8,164 bases of DNA, from the NCBI GenBank assembly GCA_029933395.1, contig JAOZOG010000012.1, forward strand, positions 13,508 through 21,671. Reading direction: 5' to 3'. Numbering within the stretch: position 1 is the first letter of the stretch; each line of letters starts with the position of its first letter. Positions 5,844-8,164 of this stretch are shown here, in pieces. A program made the translations under genes and the position numbers. This DNA comes from Sulfurovaceae bacterium (GTDB lineage: Bacteria; Campylobacterota; Campylobacteria; Campylobacterales; Sulfurovaceae). A model generated the notes under the pieces. The model did no database searches. It saw only the letters and a program-made list of their open reading frames with translations, and was not told the origin of the DNA.

Positions 5844-6740
5844 ATGAAACAAAAAATCAAAAATATGGACAGGGGCATCCTGCTGATGCTTCTTGCCTCT
5901 CTCAGTTTCGCCTTTATGGGTGGATTTGCCAAGGTTTTGAGTCAGGCAATCCCTCCAATCGAAGTGACATTTTTTCGCAATATAGCCGGTGTTCTGCTGG
6001 TAGGGGCGACGGTTTGGAGCCATCCCTTTGCACACAAAGGCGGCAGGCCGTTTCTTCTGCTTTTTCGCGGTACGATGGGTTTTCTGGCACTGCTCGCCTA
6101 TTTTTATATTATGGCCTATATTCCGCTGGGTGAGGCGGTCACCTACAATAAAACATCACCGATCTTCGTCGCGATCTTCGCCTATCTTTTTCTGGGAGAG
6201 AAGCTGCCAAAGAGTGCGCTGTTGGCAATTTTTGTCGGTTTTGCGGGGATTTTGCTGGTGGCGCAGCCTGATGGTTTTTCATTCAGCAAATATGACCTCC
6301 TGGGAATCTTCTCCGGTATCGGAGCGGCGCTCGCTTATACCTCTATTCGTGAACTGCGGAGCTATTACGATACCCGCGCGATTGTACTCTCGTTTATGGG
6401 TATCGGGACGATCGGTCCGATAGTGCTGATGGCGGTTGCACCCTATGTTGAAGCACCCGAGCTTGACTTTCTTTTTGCGGAATTCAAGATGCCGATCGGC
6501 AGTGAATGGGGGTTGGTACTGGGGGTGGGGATATTCGCCACGGTGTCTCAGCTCCTGATGACCAAAGCCTACGAATTGACCAAGGCAGGAATCGTGGGGA
6601 CCATCTCCTATTCCAACATTATCTTTGCTGTGATTATCGGCGTGATGCTGGGGGATCCCATACCGGATATTTGGACAGTTTTGGGTATAATCCTCATAAT
6701 TTCAGCGGGACTGCTGGTCTCTTTGCCAAAAAGTAAATAG
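5844..6740 (+). CDS. EamA/DMT superfamily transporter, 10 membrane segments
   Basis: The 298-residue product is an inner-membrane carrier of the drug/metabolite transporter superfamily. Ten hydrophobic segments are visible, near residues 12-30, 38-57, 69-92, 98-117, 124-141, 152-168, 179-200, 221-239, 249-269 and 275-294, forming two EamA repeats of five. The end of the first repeat has the typical GEAVTYNKTSPIF stretch followed by FLGEK, and the second has KAYELTKAG before its last two segments. The start at 5844 has AGGA at 5836-5839, 4 nt upstream; the Met at codon 8 has no ribosome site. Members move amino acids, nucleobases, sugars or other metabolites, and the substrate cannot be deduced here. 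The next gene, kdsA, begins 100 bp later. Confidence 0.92.
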   Translation: MKQKIKNMDRGILLMLLASLSFAFMGGFAKVLSQAIPPIEVTFFRNIAGVLLVGATVWSHPFAHKGGRPFLLLFRGTMGFLALLAYFYIMAYIPLGEAVTYNKTSPIFVAIFAYLFLGEKLPKSALLAIFVGFAGILLVAQPDGFSFSKYDLLGIFSGIGAALAYTSIRELRSYYDTRAIVLSFMGIGTIGPIVLMAVAPYVEAPELDFLFAEFKMPIGSEWGLVLGVGIFATVSQLLMTKAYELTKAGIVGTISYSNIIFAVIIGVMLGDPIPDIWTVLGIILIISAGLLVSLPKSK

Positions 6741-6764
6741 AGAGTACGCCGCAGTTTTGGAAAC

Positions 6765-6803
6765 GGAGAGTTTACTCCCGAACAACGGAGGCGGAGCCTT
6801 CCG
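6765..6803 (+). other. Two short hairpins between the transporter gene and kdsA
   Basis: GGAG (6765-6768) can pair with CTCC (6775-6778), and 6786-6792 (CGGAGGC) with 6796-6803 (GCCTTCCG, one bulged T) around the loop GGA. No T run follows either. They sit 38-76 bp before the kdsA start and could form part of a leader or a weak attenuator. No convincing -10 is seen between 6741 and 6840. Confidence 0.25.
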
Positions 6804-6840
6804 ATTCCTGCATAAGAAAACCTATCTATAAAGGAATAAG

Positions 6841-7638
6841 ATGATATTGATAGCGGGACCCTGTGTGATCGAGAGCCGTGATACTGTTTTCAGAATTGCC
6901 GAGGCACTGATGCCCTATCAGGAGGATTGCACCAAGGAGTTCTACTTCAAGGCGAGTTTCGACAAAGCCAATCGGACCAGCCTGGACAGCTTCCGCGGTC
7001 CGGGAATGGATGAGGGGCTGAAGATGCTCGAAGAGGTCAAAGAGACTTTCGGCTATAAGATTTTGACGGATATTCACGAGTCTGGACAGGCGGCTCCAGT
7101 TTCCGAAGTGGCGGATGTACTGCAGATTCCGGCCTTTCTCTCCCGTCAGACCGATCTTCTCGTGGCTGCGGCGGAGACATCGGCTGTCGTCAATATCAAA
7201 AAGGGACAATTCCTCGCGCCACAGGCGATGGAACACTCTGTCGCCAAGGTACTCAAAACCAGAGGCTGTGATGAGGTGAATTTCAAAAATGCCAAAAAGT
7301 TCGGTGTCTGGCTGACGGAGCGCGGATCGAGTTTCGGTTACGGCAATCTGGTCGTGGATATGCGCGGATTGAAAATCATGCGCGAATTCGCTCCAGTCGT
7401 CTTCGATGCGACGCACTCTGTCCAGATGCCTGCCAGCGGCGGAGCGAGCAGCGGCGGAGACAGCTCTTTCGTGCCTTATCTCTCCCGTGCGGCTGCTGCC
7501 GTGGGTGTCGACGGTTTCTTTTTCGAGACCCATTTTGACCCCTCTGTCGCGCTGAGTGACGGACCCAATATGATCGCCCTGGATGACCTGAAGCATCTCA
7601 TCGAGCAGATCGATGCGATCAGGATGATTGTAGAGTAG
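6841..7638 (+). CDS. kdsA: 3-deoxy-8-phosphooctulonate synthase (Kdo-8-P synthase), metal-dependent class
   Basis: This cytoplasmic enzyme condenses phosphoenolpyruvate with arabinose-5-phosphate to give Kdo-8-phosphate, the committed step to the Kdo of the lipopolysaccharide inner core. The 265-residue chain opens with IAGPCVIES and contains FKASFDKANR (36-45), SFRGPG (50-55), the TDIHE segment (76-80), DATHSVQ (189-195) and FFETHFDP (227-234). The four metal ligands of the metal-dependent class are all present: C8, H192, E229 and D240 (in ALSDGPN). E. coli-type metal-independent enzymes have Asn in place of the Cys. The start at 6841 is fixed by AAGGA at 6831-6835 and an in-frame stop at 6829-6831. 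The length is close to that of Aquifex KdsA and shorter than that of E. coli. In Campylobacter, kdsA is followed by ribH and nusB; here a porin-like gene follows. Confidence 0.97.
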   Translation: MILIAGPCVIESRDTVFRIAEALMPYQEDCTKEFYFKASFDKANRTSLDSFRGPGMDEGLKMLEEVKETFGYKILTDIHESGQAAPVSEVADVLQIPAFLSRQTDLLVAAAETSAVVNIKKGQFLAPQAMEHSVAKVLKTRGCDEVNFKNAKKFGVWLTERGSSFGYGNLVVDMRGLKIMREFAPVVFDATHSVQMPASGGASSGGDSSFVPYLSRAAAAVGVDGFFFETHFDPSVALSDGPNMIALDDLKHLIEQIDAIRMIVE

Positions 7639-7646
7639 ATCTATAT

Positions 7647-7671
7647 CTGTTGCATGGCTTTTCCGTAACAG
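7647..7671 (+). other. Stem-loop after kdsA
   Basis: CTGTTGC (7647-7653) pairs with GTAACAG (7665-7671), with one G-T pair, a two-base AT bulge, then GG with CC around the loop CTTTT. It begins 9 bp after the kdsA stop. The sequence after it is AATCTTAAAAAAA with no T run, so termination is doubtful. It could instead be a leader structure of the next gene, whose start region has no good ribosome site. Confidence 0.35.
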
Positions 7672-7695
7672 AATCTTAAAAAAATGACTTGAAAA

Positions 7696-8164
7696 TTGCC
7701 AAAATATCATCATCTGATTCTGCTTACCTTTTCCCTGTTGTTTCTCACTGGAACGCTATGGGCCGAGGAGGAGGTTGTATTATCTGTACCTTCTGAATTG
7801 ATACAGATTGACGACGACCTCTCGGTTCCTCTGCTGAATCCCGAGCATGCCCAATGGTTCAGTGTGCCGTATACCTTCGGCTACCCACCGATCATCAGCA
7901 ATGATATGAATCTCTCCGCTTATGATTGGAACGCTTTCGATACGGAGTGGATCAATATGCGTGCATTGGCGATGGTGGCGGGAGACTGGTCACACTTTTA
8001 TCAGAATGATACAGGTCTTGCTCAGGTGGGGGATCTGAGCCGCTATGATCGCTTCGATATACGTGGGATACGCCTGGGTATCGGGGGTACGGTCAATTTC
8101 GAGCAGCCCTGGACCTATCTCTTCTCCGCTGCGATCAATGCCGCCCAGAGAGATTATGACTGGA
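7696..8164 (+). CDS. Outer-membrane porin-like protein, 5' part (phosphate-selective porin O/P-like)
   Basis: The frame is open from 7693 to the end of the window, giving 156 visible residues from the TTG at 7696. The first 23 residues form a signal peptide: MPKYHH, a Leu/Phe-rich core and a likely cut after LWA, leaving EEE at the mature N terminus. The mature part is rich in Trp, Tyr, Asp and alternating hydrophobic residues, as in barrel strands, for example YDRFDIRGIRLGIGG and EQPWTYLFSAAI. The stretch resembles the first strands of phosphate-selective porin O/P proteins (AQVGDL followed by R-x-R-LG and a PW-x-YLF strand). That match is by eye and the protein is cut off, so the family is moderately sure and the substrate unknown. 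No Shine-Dalgarno is seen. An ATG in the same frame at 7684 is followed by TGA at codon 3, so TTG is the only usable common start before residue 72. Confidence 0.65.
   Translation, partial: MPKYHHLILLTFSLLFLTGTLWAEEEVVLSVPSELIQIDDDLSVPLLNPEHAQWFSVPYTFGYPPIISNDMNLSAYDWNAFDTEWINMRALAMVAGDWSHFYQNDTGLAQVGDLSRYDRFDIRGIRLGIGGTVNFEQPWTYLFSAAINAAQRDYDW

Noticed and set aside
7647..7671. Intrinsic terminator of kdsA
   Set aside because: The stem is imperfect and is followed by A residues rather than a T run.
6826..7713. Minus-strand open frame of 295 codons opposite kdsA
   Set aside because: It lies entirely over kdsA, has no ribosome site or recognisable motif, and is rich in the His, Arg and Asp expected from a reversed real gene.

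Overview
The window looks like a chromosomal stretch from a member of the Campylobacterota, probably a Sulfurovum-like marine sulfur oxidiser. The basis is the character of the proteins (a Cys-type, metal-dependent KdsA; small periplasmic c-type cytochromes), AAGGAG ribosome sites set 5 nt before several ATGs, and extended -10 promoters with no visible -35 box. The genus is an inference. No rRNA, tRNA, CRISPR, insertion sequence or phage gene was seen, and no gap between genes exceeds about 175 bp.

Layout. (1) 1-489, plus strand: the 3' part of a gene made almost wholly of 11-residue repeats (14 copies in view), closed by a strong intrinsic terminator at 513-551. (2) 664-3216, plus strand: a secreted 704-residue protein that I read as four DUF302-like modules in two pairs joined by a Pro/Ala/Lys linker, followed 33 bp later by a small periplasmic class II-like cytochrome c. 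(3) 3223-5006, minus strand: a YegS-type lipid kinase gene whose stop overlaps the start of a calcineurin-like phosphoesterase gene (ATGA overlap). (4) 5007-5142: a compact divergent promoter region with an extended -10 on each strand. (5) 5143-8164, plus strand: a DJ-1/PfpI protein, an EamA/DMT transporter, kdsA (Kdo-8-phosphate synthase) and the start of an outer-membrane porin-like gene that runs off the window.

How the genes relate. Cell-envelope themes dominate: KdsA makes the Kdo precursor for lipopolysaccharide, YegS phosphorylates lipids, the phosphoesterase coupled to it may act on a phospho-lipid or nucleotide substrate, and the last gene is a probable outer-membrane barrel. The 704-residue protein and the cytochrome are both exported and probably co-transcribed, which suggests a shared periplasmic role, but nothing in the sequence gives the reaction. 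The least explained items are the 11-residue repeat protein, with its 33-residue super-period; the four-module DUF302-like protein; and the start of the porin-like gene, where an in-frame TGA sits at codon 3 after an ATG and a TTG appears to be the usable start.
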